NCBI RefSeq assembly: GCF_900111905.1
Contig: NZ_FOKM01000001.1
Span: 744,001-808,000 of the forward strand
Length of the DNA stretch: 64,000 nucleotides
Source of the DNA: Rhizobium sp. NFR07
Lineage (GTDB): Bacteria; Pseudomonadota; Alphaproteobacteria; Rhizobiales; Rhizobiaceae
Direction: 5' to 3'
The position numbers and the translations under genes are program-made. Numbering within the stretch: position 1 is the first letter of the stretch; each line of letters begins with the position of its first letter. This document shows, piece by piece, positions 9,105 to 18,209 of this stretch. Under the pieces are notes generated by a model. The model saw only the letters and a list, made by a program, of their open reading frames with translations. It ran no database searches and was not told where the DNA came from.

Positions 9105-9878
9105 TCAGGCGGCCGCGGCAGGATGATAAACCGCGCGCCAGACCTCGTTGCGTAATTCCGAGAACTCGGATGAAAGCCGCATTTCCTCGGTGCGAGGATA
9201 GGGCAGGTCGACATCGACGACCTTATGCAGCCGCCCCGGACGCGCCGCCATCACGACGACGCGGCTTGCCAGATAGACGGCCTCGTCGACGTCATGGGTG
9301 ATGAACATCACGGTGCGCCGCTCCTTGCTCCACATCGCCAGCAACTGATCCTGAAGCTGGACACGGGTCAAAGCATCGAGTGCTCCGAAAGGCTCGTCCA
9401 TGAGCAAAATCTTCGGATTGACCGCATAGGCGCGCGCGATGGCGCAGCGCTGCTTCATCCCGCCCGACAGCGTCTTCGGCAGCGAGTTGGCAAAATCCGT
9501 CAGCCCGACCAGGTCGATGAAATGATCGGCGATCCGGCGCCGCTCTGCTTTCGACTTGCCCGAAATCGTCAGGCCGAACTCGACATTTTCCCGCACGGTC
9601 AGCCAGGGAAAAAGCGCGTATTGCTGAAAGATCACACCCCGTTCGGGACCTGGCCCGGTCACCGAAACGTCGTCAACCAGAACTTGGCCGGACGACGGCG
9701 CGGTTAGGCCCGCCGCGATATTCATCGCTGTCGATTTGCCGCAGCCGGACGGACCGACGACCGTGATGAACTCGCCGTCCTCGATATCGAGATTGAGCCC
9801 TTCGAGAGCGGTGAATGCCGCGTTGCCGGCAATCTCGAACGTCTTCCTCACATTCCGGAAGGAAATTTTTGGGGTCAT
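9105..9878 (-). CDS. NitT/TauT-family ABC transporter ATPase (SsuB/TauB-like)
   Basis: A 257-residue ATPase with Walker [11 protein letters not shown]-loop [12 protein letters not shown], signature [16 protein letters not shown], Walker [13 protein letters not shown], and H-loop [10 protein letters not shown]. The SGGMKQR and FPWLTV variants are typical for the nitrate/sulfonate/taurine class. The ATG at 9878 overlaps the permease stop. It pairs with the permease upstream and the binding protein 39 bases downstream. Confidence 0.88.
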   Translation of the reverse strand: MTPKISFRNVRKTFEIAGNAAFTALEGLNLDIEDGEFITVVGPSGCGKSTAMNIAAGLTAPSSGQVLVDDVSVTGPGPERGVIFQQYALFPWLTVRENVEFGLTISGKSKAERRRIADHFIDLVGLTDFANSLPKTLSGGMKQRCAIARAYAVNPKILLMDEPFGALDALTRVQLQDQLLAMWSKERRTVMFITHDVDEAVYLASRVVVMAARPGRLHKVVDVDLPYPRTEEMRLSSEFSELRNEVWRAVYHPAAAA

Positions 9879-10681
9879 AGTTTCTCCTGCCAGGCGGTGA
9901 GAACACTGTCGATCGCCATCACGATGCGATCCATGATCAGGCCGAGAATTCCGATCGAGATCAGGCTGACGAAGATGGTCGGAAGGTCGTAATAGAGCTG
10001 CGCCTGCTGCATGCGGAACCCGAGGCCCGATTGCGCCGCGATCAATTCGGCAGCAACGACCGTCGACCACGATGCCCCGAGGCCAATTCGCACCCCGACC
10101 ATGATATAGGGTAGCGAAGCCGGCACGATGACCCGGCGAAAAATGGTGAAATCATTGGCCCCGAGCACGCGGGCCGCATTGAGCAACGTCCTGTCAACGC
10201 TGATGACGCCTTGATAGGTCGCCACGACGCTGGAAAGGAAGGACGCAAGAAAGATGACGAAGATTTTCGGCATCTCGTCGATGCCCATCGTCACGATCGC
10301 CAGCGGAATGATGGCCAGCGGCGGGATGGTGCGGAAGAACTGCACGTAGGGCTCGATGATCGCCCGAGCGATCCTGTACCAGCCCATCAGGAAGCCGACC
10401 GGTATGGCGACGATGATACCGAGTGCAAAACCGGTAAAGACGCGCGCAAGGCTCGCCAACGCATCGGACCATAAGAGACCACTCTCGGCCTGGATCACCG
10501 CCTGCGTGACGACTGCCATCGGCGTCGGCAGGCCAACCACGCCGTAGGACGTCACCAGGCCCCACAGGATCACGCCGATGACGACCGCGACGATATTGAT
10601 CGCCAGCATGCCGAGCGGCCCCGACAAGAGCGGGGCCTGCCTCGTCGCTTCGGGTGCATGTTCTGTTTCGACAACTGCCAA
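9875..10681 (-). CDS. NitT/TauT-family ABC transporter permease (SsuC/TauC-like)
   Basis: An inner-membrane permease of about 268 residues with six hydrophobic segments and an EAA-type loop around [24 protein letters not shown] start at 10681 is preferred: GGAGG lies 7 bases upstream, and this avoids running into the sulfatase gene as the longer ATG form (10777) would. It ends in a 4-base overlap with the ATPase gene. The preceding sulfatase ends 41 bases upstream, so the four genes form one operon. Confidence 0.85.
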   Translation of the reverse strand: MAVVETEHAPEATRQAPLLSGPLGMLAINIVAVVIGVILWGLVTSYGVVGLPTPMAVVTQAVIQAESGLLWSDALASLARVFTGFALGIIVAIPVGFLMGWYRIARAIIEPYVQFFRTIPPLAIIPLAIVTMGIDEMPKIFVIFLASFLSSVVATYQGVISVDRTLLNAARVLGANDFTIFRRVIVPASLPYIMVGVRIGLGASWSTVVAAELIAAQSGLGFRMQQAQLYYDLPTIFVSLISIGILGLIMDRIVMAIDSVLTAWQEKL

Positions 10682-10722
10682 GATCACTCCTCCCGAGTAT
10701 TCGGCCGATACTTCGGTCTGGT

Positions 10723-12159
10723 TCAACGTGCCGCGACCATGACGTCCCGCGTCCTCAAATTGGATTCGATCAGCCAATCGCGCATGACGTCCAGGAGCTC
10801 GCGTTTACGGTCTTCGCAGGCTGGATCGTTCCAGAGATTCTTCACCTCTTTGGGATCGTTTTCCAGGTCGAAGAGCTGTCCGTCGGCCGATCCCTTGAAA
10901 TGCACCAGCTTCCACCTGTCGCTGCGCACGCCGGTCATGAATTCAACCCCGCCGGCCATTGCCACGTCGCCGATCTGCTCGCAGAAAACATGGGTACGCG
11001 GCGTCCACTCCCCGCCTTCAAGCGCGGGCCTCAGGCTCTTCGCTTCAAACGTCTTCGGCGGCGTGATGCCGGCATAATCGAGGATGGTGGGACCGAGATC
11101 GAAGAGCTGGCAGAGCCCGTCGATCTCGCGCCCACCCTCGAAACGGTTGGCGGTCGACCAGATCACCGTCGGCACGCGGGTGACGATGTCGTACATCGAC
11201 CATTTCTGGATCAACCCGTGTTCGCCGAGGCATTCGCCGTGGTCGGAGGTGAAGATGACAATGGCATCATCGAGATAGCCGCGATCCTTCAACGATTCCA
11301 GCAGTTCGCCCACCTTCTCGTCGATCAGGGTCACGTTGCCGAGATAATGCGCCCAGAGCCGTTGCATCTGGTCTTCTGTCGGATCGAGGCTCCAGACGAC
11401 AGAGTCATGATCGACGTCCACGTCGTGCTGGCGCTTGTCCTTCAGTTCCTGATGCAGGGAATCGAGTTCTTCCCTGGTCGGTTTTGGCAGAGGCAGATCG
11501 TTACGCTTGAGATAGGGCTCGGTATAACGCGCCGGCGGGTCGAAGGGCGGATGCGGCCCAGGGAAGCCTACCTGCAGGAACAGCGGCTCCGTCGGCGGGT
11601 AGGTATCGACCCACCACTTCGCCATGTTGCCGACGAAAGCGTCGGAATGCAGATTTTCCGGCAGTTCCCAGTCGAAGCAGCCGAGCCGGTCGCGATAATC
11701 GTCGCGCTCGCGGTAAGATTCACGCTGCTGTTTGACGAGGCCGTTTGCGGCAAGCGCCTTGTCCCACTCGTCGAAATACCAGCGCCCTTCCATGTAGCGG
11801 TCCTTGTTTTCCACGACATAACGCTCGTGGAAGCCGCTGTCCGAATTGTAGGGAATGGTGTGCATCTTGCCGACGTTGACGCAGCGATAGCCAGCATCGC
11901 GTAGCTGTTCGACCCAGGTATGCTGCCACTTCTGGCCATTGGCGAGCACGCCGGTCGTATGGGGATAGTAGCCGGTGAAGAGGCTGGCGCGGGAGGGCAC
12001 ACAGCTTGGCGCGGTGATATGACAATTAGTCAGCGCCACACCTTTTCCGATGAGCGCGTCGATGTTCGGGGTATTGGCGTAAGGAAAGCCGAGCGCCGCG
12101 ATGGAATCATAGCGCTGCTGGTCGGTCATGATCAAAATGATGTTCGGCCTGTCAGCCAT
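10723..12159 (-). CDS. Formylglycine-dependent sulfatase (arylsulfatase A-like), cytoplasmic
   Basis: A 478-residue alkaline-phosphatase-superfamily sulfatase. The metal site begins [10 protein letters not shown] (Asp13), the modification motif is C53-V-P-S-R57, and the DHG metal motif is [11 protein letters not shown]. CxPSR cysteines are converted to formylglycine and then attack the sulfate ester. There is no signal peptide, so it must act in the cytosol on an imported ester. The start at 12159 has a GAGGAG site. It leads the operon with the importer behind it. A formylglycine-generating enzyme is encoded at 15713-16651. The substrate is unknown; the family also contains phosphonate monoester hydrolases. 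Confidence 0.87.
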   Translation of the reverse strand: MADRPNIILIMTDQQRYDSIAALGFPYANTPNIDALIGKGVALTNCHITAPSCVPSRASLFTGYYPHTTGVLANGQKWQHTWVEQLRDAGYRCVNVGKMHTIPYNSDSGFHERYVVENKDRYMEGRWYFDEWDKALAANGLVKQQRESYRERDDYRDRLGCFDWELPENLHSDAFVGNMAKWWVDTYPPTEPLFLQVGFPGPHPPFDPPARYTEPYLKRNDLPLPKPTREELDSLHQELKDKRQHDVDVDHDSVVWSLDPTEDQMQRLWAHYLGNVTLIDEKVGELLESLKDRGYLDDAIVIFTSDHGECLGEHGLIQKWSMYDIVTRVPTVIWSTANRFEGGREIDGLCQLFDLGPTILDYAGITPPKTFEAKSLRPALEGGEWTPRTHVFCEQIGDVAMAGGVEFMTGVRSDRWKLVHFKGSADGQLFDLENDPKEVKNLWNDPACEDRKRELLDVMRDWLIESNLRTRDVMVAAR

Positions 12160-12209
12160 ATATCCTGCTCCTCTACGCCGCCGATCAGTCAAGCGGCGTC
12201 ACCCTTGCC

Positions 12210-12242
12210 AAGCGAAAGTCCCCATTCTCCCGTCTTTCGCTT
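12210..12242. promoter_or_regulatory. 9-bp inverted repeat in the sulfatase/lacI divergent promoter region
   Basis: AAGCGAAAG at 12210-12218 and CTTTCGCTT at 12234-12242 are perfect reverse complements separated by 15 bases. It is within the 180-bp gap between the divergent sulfatase and lacI genes. It could be an operator for a second regulator or a leader hairpin in the sulfatase mRNA. Confidence 0.4.
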
Positions 12243-12269
12243 GCCTCACTTCCAAAACGATGGCACAAA

Positions 12270-12281
12270 GTTACCGTTAAC
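12270..12281. promoter_or_regulatory. Candidate LacI-family operator (CG-centred palindrome)
   Basis: GTTACCGTTAAC has the GTTA-NCGN-TAAC symmetry with a central CpG that LacI-family repressors usually recognise. It lies 59 bases before the LacI gene and 111 bases before the divergent sulfatase gene, well placed for joint control. Inference from pattern only. Confidence 0.4.
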
Positions 12282-12339
12282 GCAACGATCACTCTTGCGG
12301 TTCCAGACGAATTATTGATGTTCGGACAGAGTAGGCCTC

Positions 12340-13377
12340 ATGACGATCGAGATTGATGACACGGAGACGCGGGCGACGCCGACGCTTGCCTCCATTGCGC
12401 AACAGGTTGGCGTATCGGTCAATACCGTCTCCCGTGCGCTGCGTGCGCCCAATACGGTGAGAGCCGAGTTGCGCAAGCGCATCAACGTCGCGATGGAAGA
12501 GCTGAACTATGTCCCGAACCGGCTCGCCGGCTGCCTTTCCGGAACGCGCACCGACATTGTCGGCGTCGTGGTCACCTCCCTCTACTACTCGGAATTTGCG
12601 AGCATCATCGACACGCTGCAGTCGGCGCTACTCGATCGTGACCTGCAGGTCATGCTGGCGAATACACGCTACAATCCGGATCAGGAACTGAGGCTCGTCC
12701 GCTCGATCCTGAGCTGGCGGCCGGCGGCGGTCGCCATCATCGGCGTCGATCATCCGCCCAAGGTGGTCGAACTGCTGAAGGCCTCGGGCATTCCGATCAT
12801 CGAAATGTGGGATACCGGTGGTGAGGTGATCGATTCCGCCATCGGCTTCGATCACGAGGAGGTCGGGGCCGCGCAGGCCCGCCACCTGATCGAACAGGGA
12901 TACAGGAAACTCGCCTTCGTCGGCAGCGTGCGCGAGAACGACCGACGTGCGCAGAAACGTCTGCACGGTTTCGAGACGGAAGCTGCGGCAGCGGGTCTGG
13001 TGCCGGTCGCGAAGCTGACTGCCCAGCAGGGCGGCAACCCCGATCTCGGCGAGCGCCTGGCACTCGAACTGCTCGACCGGCATCCGGAGATCGATGCGGT
13101 GGCCTGCAACAGTGACGTCGTCGCCTTCGGCGTCCTGCGTGCGCTGACGAAACGCGGCAAGCGGATGCCGGAGGATATCGGCGTCATCGCCTTCGGTGAC
13201 AACGAGGCGGCGGCTTGCGTCACACCGCCGCTGACGACCATCCGCCCCGACAGGGAGCGCATCGGCAGACTGACTGCCGATGCGATCTTTGCCCGGATCA
13301 ACGGTACCGAGCCCAGGACGACGGTGGTCGACTGGCACCTCGTCGCACGCGACAGCACCCGACGCCGTAAGCCATGA
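12340..13377 (+). CDS. LacI-family transcriptional regulator
   Basis: A 345-residue LacI/GalR protein. The helix-turn-helix is at about residues 16-34 (LASIAQQVGVSVNTVSRAL), followed by the hinge helix NYVPNRLAGCLSG and a periplasmic-binding-protein-like effector domain (VGVVV to the C-terminus). It is divergent from the sulfatase-transporter operon and convergent with the second sulfatase, 9 bases away. It probably controls both in response to an imported sulfated sugar or a product. Members with this GxxD-rich core are often repressors, but activation cannot be excluded. Confidence 0.88.
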   Translation: MTIEIDDTETRATPTLASIAQQVGVSVNTVSRALRAPNTVRAELRKRINVAMEELNYVPNRLAGCLSGTRTDIVGVVVTSLYYSEFASIIDTLQSALLDRDLQVMLANTRYNPDQELRLVRSILSWRPAAVAIIGVDHPPKVVELLKASGIPIIEMWDTGGEVIDSAIGFDHEEVGAAQARHLIEQGYRKLAFVGSVRENDRRAQKRLHGFETEAAAAGLVPVAKLTAQQGGNPDLGERLALELLDRHPEIDAVACNSDVVAFGVLRALTKRGKRMPEDIGVIAFGDNEAAACVTPPLTTIRPDRERIGRLTADAIFARINGTEPRTTVVDWHLVARDSTRRRKP

Positions 13378-13386
13378 CGAGAGGTA

Positions 13387-14883
13387 TCAGGCGCCGTTCT
13401 GGCGCGAGTTGCTGGCTGGTGTGCGGCCGGAATTGGCGCCGAATTTGATGCTCGCCAAGGTCCAACCTTGGGTCTTGAGCGAACTCCTGACGCGCCATTT
13501 CAGTATTTCCTCGACCAGTTCCCGCCGCGTGTCGCGATGCGCGGGATCATCCCAGAGGTTGCTGACCTCGGTCGGATCCTCCTCCATGTCGAACAACTGC
13601 CCCTCGTTGCTGTCGACGAAATGGACGAGCTTGTAGCGCCGGCTGCGGATCATCGTCATGAATTCGCTGCCGTTGAAGATCCTGTCGCCGGCATGTTCGG
13701 AAAAGACGAACTCGCGCGGCTCGCATTCTTCGCCCCTGAGATAGGACATCAGCGACTGCGCCTCCATCCAGTTCGGAACAGGCACGCCTGCCATTTCGAG
13801 GATGGTCGGGCCGAAATCGAAGAGCGAGACAAGATCGTCGACCGCCCTGCCCTCGGCCACGCGTCCCGGCGCCCAGACGATCGCCGGCACCCGGACGCTG
13901 TGTTCGTACATCGACCATTTCTGGCTGTGCCCGTGGTCGTTCAGGCTGTCGCCATGGTCGGAGGTGAAGATGATGATCGTATCGTCGAGCACGCCGCGCC
14001 GCTTGACCGCCTCGATCAGCTCGCCCATCTGCGTGTCGATCATCGAGACGTTGGCGAAGTAATGCTGCCGCTGGCGCCGTAGCTGCTCCGGCGTGGGATC
14101 CGAAAGATGCACTACGGCATCGTGATCCACATCGAGATGCTGCTGTCGCAGCTTCTTCAATGCGGTCGGCTGGGCGTCGATATCCTCGGCACTCAGGATC
14201 GGCTCGGGCAGCGCGGCATCCGTATACATGTCGAGATATTCCTGCGTCGGGTCATAGGGCGGGTGCGGGCCCGGAATACCGATCTGCAGGAAGAAGGGCT
14301 CGTTGCCGCTATAGGTATCGAGCCACATCCGGGCGAGTGCCGGCACGAAATTGTCCGAATGGAGATCCTCCGGGAGATCCCAGACGAAGGCCCCGACCGA
14401 GGAGCGGTAATCCTCGCGCCGCCGGTAGGTGACACGGCTCGGCTTTTCGAAACCGCGGGTCCAGATCGCCTTGTCCCACTGGTCGAGATAGAACGGCAGG
14501 CGCGCCGTGGCGCGATCCTTGTTTTCCACCACGTGCCGCTCGTGAAAGCCGAAGGAATCTTCGAAGGGCGCGGTGTGCATCTTGCCGACGTTGACGCAGC
14601 GATAACCGGCCTCGGCCAGCATCTGCACCCAGCTGAAAGCCCAGGGCTCGTCATTGCGGAAGACACCGTTGGTATGCGGATAGACGCCGGTGAAGAGGCT
14701 TGCACGTGATGGCGCGCAGGAGGGCGAAGTGACGTAGGTCTGACGAAAATAGGTGCCTTCCCGCACCATGCGGTCCAGGTTCGGGGTCTTCATGTAGGGA
14801 AAGCCGCCGGCTGCGATCGTGTCGAACCGCTGCTGGTCGGTGATGACGAAGATGATATTCGGCTGCTTTTTCTGGTCTGACAC
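13387..14883 (-). CDS. Second formylglycine-dependent sulfatase, cytoplasmic
   Basis: A 498-residue sulfatase closely related to the one at 10723-12159. The metal-site opening is IIFVITDQQR, the modification motif is C56-A-P-S-R60, and the DHG motif is TSDHGDSLNDHG. It has no signal peptide. The GTG start has a strong GGAGGAAAGA site. The C-terminal region (GQLFDMEEDPTEVSNLWDD) is shared with the first enzyme, suggesting an old duplication with divergence of substrate. It is convergent with the LacI gene and divergent from the SDR gene. Confidence 0.87.
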   Translation of the reverse strand: MSDQKKQPNIIFVITDQQRFDTIAAGGFPYMKTPNLDRMVREGTYFRQTYVTSPSCAPSRASLFTGVYPHTNGVFRNDEPWAFSWVQMLAEAGYRCVNVGKMHTAPFEDSFGFHERHVVENKDRATARLPFYLDQWDKAIWTRGFEKPSRVTYRRREDYRSSVGAFVWDLPEDLHSDNFVPALARMWLDTYSGNEPFFLQIGIPGPHPPYDPTQEYLDMYTDAALPEPILSAEDIDAQPTALKKLRQQHLDVDHDAVVHLSDPTPEQLRRQRQHYFANVSMIDTQMGELIEAVKRRGVLDDTIIIFTSDHGDSLNDHGHSQKWSMYEHSVRVPAIVWAPGRVAEGRAVDDLVSLFDFGPTILEMAGVPVPNWMEAQSLMSYLRGEECEPREFVFSEHAGDRIFNGSEFMTMIRSRRYKLVHFVDSNEGQLFDMEEDPTEVSNLWDDPAHRDTRRELVEEILKWRVRSSLKTQGWTLASIKFGANSGRTPASNSRQNGA

Positions 14884-15033
14884 TCTTTCCTCCCGGTTCT
14901 GTCTCGACGATGGCGTGCGGCTGTCTATGTCTCAAATCGCCGCTAGGCGCGGCTGCAAATTATCTGTAGCAGGAGATCGACGGGCGGCTCCCCAAGCGGA
15001 TGCCGGCCGTGCCTGCGGATGAATGGAGGACCG

Positions 15034-15705
15034 ATGGCGACCGTCCTGATTACCGGCTGCGACCGCGGCCTCGGCGAGGAATTCACGCTTCAATACGCGG
15101 CCCGGGGAGACCGGGTGATCGCAACCTGTCTCGACCCGGAAGCCTTCGGGAAAACACACCGCCTCGGTGCCAATGTCGAACCGGTCAAGCTCGACGTGAC
15201 CGACGAAACGGCGGTCCTTCAACTGGCGGCGAAACTTGATGGTGTCGCGATCGATGTCCTGATCAACAATGCCGGCATACCCGGCCCGCACCCGGCGCTC
15301 GAAGAGACGGATCTGACGCTCTGGCGCAGCATGCTGGAAGTCAACCTGATCGCGCCCTTCGTTATCTCGAAGGCATTCGCCGGACACGTGGCGCAGAGCG
15401 AGCAGAAGGTGATCGCGTTCATCACCAGCCGCATGGGCTCGATCGGGCTCAACAATACGGGCCGTTCCTACGCCTATCGTTCCAGCAAGGCCGGGCTCAA
15501 TATGGTGATGAAGAGCCTCGCCATCGATCTCGGCCCGCGCGAGATCTGCGTCCTCGGCATCCATCCCGGCAATGTCTCGGCCCAACCGGGCCGCGGATTG
15601 ACCGTGTCCGAAAGCGTCGCGTGCATGCGCGACGTCATCGATCATTCCGGCCCGCATCAGACCGGCACCTTCTACAACTACAATGGCCAGATCCTTCCCT
15701 GGTAG
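15034..15705 (+). CDS. Short-chain dehydrogenase/reductase
   Basis: A 223-residue classical SDR. The cofactor loop is TGCDRGLGEEF, NNAG appears near residue 85, and the catalytic Ser is followed by YAYRSSKAG (Tyr and Lys). ATG 15034 is chosen because GGAGG precedes it; the upstream ATG at 15019 lacks one. It is divergent from sulfatase 2 and its stop is 7 bases from that of the oppositely oriented FGE gene. A likely job is oxidising the alcohol released by a sulfatase, but that is only inferred from position. Confidence 0.8.
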   Translation: MATVLITGCDRGLGEEFTLQYAARGDRVIATCLDPEAFGKTHRLGANVEPVKLDVTDETAVLQLAAKLDGVAIDVLINNAGIPGPHPALEETDLTLWRSMLEVNLIAPFVISKAFAGHVAQSEQKVIAFITSRMGSIGLNNTGRSYAYRSSKAGLNMVMKSLAIDLGPREICVLGIHPGNVSAQPGRGLTVSESVACMRDVIDHSGPHQTGTFYNYNGQILPW

Positions 15706-15712
15706 CGAAGTC

Positions 15713-16651
15713 TCACGACGGCAGGACGTCATAGGCGATCCGGAAACCGGTATTGCTGGACGCACTGTCGGCCGAAAGACCCATGCGGGCGGCGATCCGG
15801 TAGCGGTAGCAATAGCTCTTGTGGCAGAGAAACGAGCCGCCCTTCAGCACCTTGTCGGCGGATTTTCTTGCGTGCTCGTTGCGGATCTTCGCCGCCTTTG
15901 ACAGCGACCGAACCTTGAAGGCGTCGCCGCTCCATTCCCAGACATTGCCTGAGAGATTGTAGAAGCCCGCCTCGGAGGGTTCGAAGCTGCGGGCCGGCGC
16001 CGTACCGAAATAGCCGTCCTTCAGTGTATTGTGCCGGGGGAACTGCCCCTGCCAGATGTTGCAGAAAACGAGATCCTCGGTCGGCTCGTCGTCGCCCCAA
16101 GGATAGCGGCGGTGGCGGTTGCCGCCGCGCGCGGCGTGCTCCCACTCCGCCTCTGTCGGCAGGCGGCCGCCGACCCAGGTGGCAAAGGCCATGGCATCGT
16201 TCCAGGAGACATGGGTCACCGGGTGGTGGAGCCGATCATCGACTGAGCTGCCCGGCCCTTCCGGTTCCTTCCAGGTCGCGCCGTCGATACGCGTCCACCA
16301 GGGCGTATTGGAGACACCCCCGGTAACCATTGCCTGATCCTTGAGGAGCGGAGAAAAGACCGCCGACATGCCGAACCGCTCGGATTCCGTTATATGGCCG
16401 GTCGCCTCGACGAATTCGGCGAAGCGGCGTACGGTGACGGTTTCTACCTCCAGGTGGAAATCCTGAAGCAGGACCTTGCGCTCCGGCCCCTCGCCATCGC
16501 CGGTGATGACCGGATCATTGGTGCCGACGAAGGTCTCGCCGCCCTTCACCGAGATCGTCTCGGCTACTCTTCCTGTCGCCGGAAAGCTGGAAGCCCTCGG
16601 CGGACTGCCTGCCTGCCCCTCTCGCCTTGCGGCCGAACAACATTCGCTCAT
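15713..16651 (-). CDS. Formylglycine-generating enzyme (sulfatase-modifying factor, SUMF1/FGE)
   Basis: A 312-residue FGE-sulfatase domain protein. It converts the Cys of CxPSR motifs to formylglycine using copper and O2. Both catalytic cysteines are present as C276-HKSY-C281 within GGSFLCHKSYCYRYR, which separates true FGE from ergothioneine-type or sensor homologues. Other hallmarks are RLPTEAEWEHAARGG, YPWGDDEP, and LSGNVWEW. The chosen ATG gives the MSECC start common in proteobacterial FGE. It lies in the same module as two CxPSR sulfatases, which are presumably its clients. Confidence 0.92.
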   Translation of the reverse strand: MSECCSAARREGQAGSPPRASSFPATGRVAETISVKGGETFVGTNDPVITGDGEGPERKVLLQDFHLEVETVTVRRFAEFVEATGHITESERFGMSAVFSPLLKDQAMVTGGVSNTPWWTRIDGATWKEPEGPGSSVDDRLHHPVTHVSWNDAMAFATWVGGRLPTEAEWEHAARGGNRHRRYPWGDDEPTEDLVFCNIWQGQFPRHNTLKDGYFGTAPARSFEPSEAGFYNLSGNVWEWSGDAFKVRSLSKAAKIRNEHARKSADKVLKGGSFLCHKSYCYRYRIAARMGLSADSASSNTGFRIAYDVLPS

Positions 16652-17031
16652 GCTTGCTTTCCCGAAAGCGCCTAACGCGCCCTGAAACGACGACGCGCGC
16701 CGGTGTTCTCCGCAGCACGAGTCGGGATGAGGATAGAAAAATGGCGCCGTGGCGTCGATGCCTGCCGGAAATGTCCGCGTCGGTGAAACTTCAGGCAACT
16801 GCCATTTAGGATGATGGCACTCACCGTACCATTCACAATATCCGCCGCCTATTACCTTCACTCGTCACATGCTGAAGCTTGCACCAGCAGGATATCGGCG
16901 AACATATTTTCTATAAATCCAGTAGAATTAGAATGACCAGTCTTTCTGCATATGCACCTGGTGACTAGGCTTTCGTCATGCAGTTGGACGCGGGTCCGAT
17001 TGCACTTGCAAATAGCCGCCAGGGGACCTGT
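16652..17031. other. 380-bp divergent promoter region between FGE and the FecB-like gene
   Basis: No gene is apparent. It contains a short inverted repeat TGCCAT/ATGGCA (16800-16805 and 16814-16819) toward the FGE side, and the conserved AT-rich element described at 16904-16947 toward the FecB-like gene. Confidence 0.6.
16904..16947 (+). promoter_or_regulatory. Copy 1 of the organosulfur-island promoter element
   Basis: This AT-rich block contains TTTTCTATAAATCCAGTAGA followed by ATTAGAATGACC and AGTCTTTCT. It aligns base for base over most of its length with blocks at 28571-28613 and 35282-35326, each upstream of an operon in the sulfur island. A downstream conserved CTAGGCTTTCGTC (16965-16977) could hold the -10 region. 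The partly symmetric TTTTCTA...TAGAA core suggests a dimeric regulator. Confidence 0.6.
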
Positions 17032-18165
17032 ATGACCAGATCGAATTCCTCACCCAAGCATCACATCAGCCGCCGTCACGCACTCGCTCTCTTAGGGTCG
17101 GCAGCAGGCGGCCTCTTGATCGCCGTCGCAGATACTCCCTATGTCGGAAGAGCTGGAGCTGCGGAGCAGAAGGCGATAACAATCACTGATGAGCTTGGAC
17201 GCGAGATAACCCTTCAAGCACCGATCAAATCTGTTTATCCCGACCTCTGGTATCAGACCGAAATCGTGCGCGCCATCGGAGCGGGCGACACGATCGTTGC
17301 AATCGATCAGACATCCAATCCAGGCAAAAACGCTGCGAACAAGGACTATTTCGCCAGGTTTGCAGATCTTCTGGATGCCGGCAATTTCAACGGCCCGAAC
17401 TGGGAGACCATCGCCACGTCGGGGGCTGAAGTGTTCTTCACCCGTCGCAACGCACCCTGGCAGGACGCTGTCGAAAAGTTGAAGCCCTTCGGCATCGAGG
17501 TCGTCGTCGTCAGCACCTGGGACCCGAAGGTTCTGCGCGCGCAGCTACCCAACCTGGGAAAGATCTTCGGCGCGGAGAAAGGTGCGGCCGATCTTGCCGC
17601 GCTCTACGACGATATCGACAAGCTTCTCGCCGAGCGCCTGAAAGGCGTCGAGCCGAAGAAGGTCTTTTTCGAAAACAATGCGGATTTCGTCACCTCGCTT
17701 CCGGGTTCCGGCTGGCACGACACGATCGTTCTGGGCGGCGGGAAGAACATTTTCGGCGACATCGCAATCGCCAACACCGGCAGCGCCTCTGTCCACACCT
17801 ATACGGTCGATCCGGTCGAGATCATCAACCGCAACCCGGATGTGATCATCCATAACGGCGTGGACGGTCAGGCCTCCGGCTACGAACCCTGGGACCAGGA
17901 ACTGCTTGCCGAGCAGGCCGGGCGAGTGATCGACCGTCCGGGTTGGAACTCGATCAAGGCGGTGCAGGACAAGAACGTCTTCGTCATCAACAATTTCTTC
18001 TTCTCCGCGCTCGGCAAGCAGATCGGGGCACTGGCCGTCGCCAAGTGGCTGCACCCCGAGCATTTCCAAGATGTCGATGTCGACACCTACTTCGCCAGAT
18101 GGCTGAAGGCGCAGGGCGTCGAGCCGCGTCCCGTCGCGGACTACGCCTACAAGCTGGACGGCTAG
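17032..18165 (+). CDS. FecB/BtuF-type ABC transporter substrate-binding protein
   Basis: A 377-residue class-III periplasmic binding protein with an SRRHALALLG export signal (Tat-like) ending near GRAGA. The two-lobe pattern fits iron-siderophore/cobalamin binders: ITITDELGREITL, a central long helix, and NPDVIIHNG near the C-terminal lobe. The start at 17032 follows AGGGGA. Permease and ATPase genes follow directly. Because the next genes are an NtaA-type monooxygenase and a reductase, the ligand may be a metal chelate or a sulfur-containing chelator rather than heme or B12. Confidence 0.82.
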   Translation: MTRSNSSPKHHISRRHALALLGSAAGGLLIAVADTPYVGRAGAAEQKAITITDELGREITLQAPIKSVYPDLWYQTEIVRAIGAGDTIVAIDQTSNPGKNAANKDYFARFADLLDAGNFNGPNWETIATSGAEVFFTRRNAPWQDAVEKLKPFGIEVVVVSTWDPKVLRAQLPNLGKIFGAEKGAADLAALYDDIDKLLAERLKGVEPKKVFFENNADFVTSLPGSGWHDTIVLGGGKNIFGDIAIANTGSASVHTYTVDPVEIINRNPDVIIHNGVDGQASGYEPWDQELLAEQAGRVIDRPGWNSIKAVQDKNVFVINNFFFSALGKQIGALAVAKWLHPEHFQDVDVDTYFARWLKAQGVEPRPVADYAYKLDG

Positions 18166-18209
18166 ACAGCCTGCCGCCTCCCAGCCCCTCAACCAGATTG
18201 AGAGAGACA

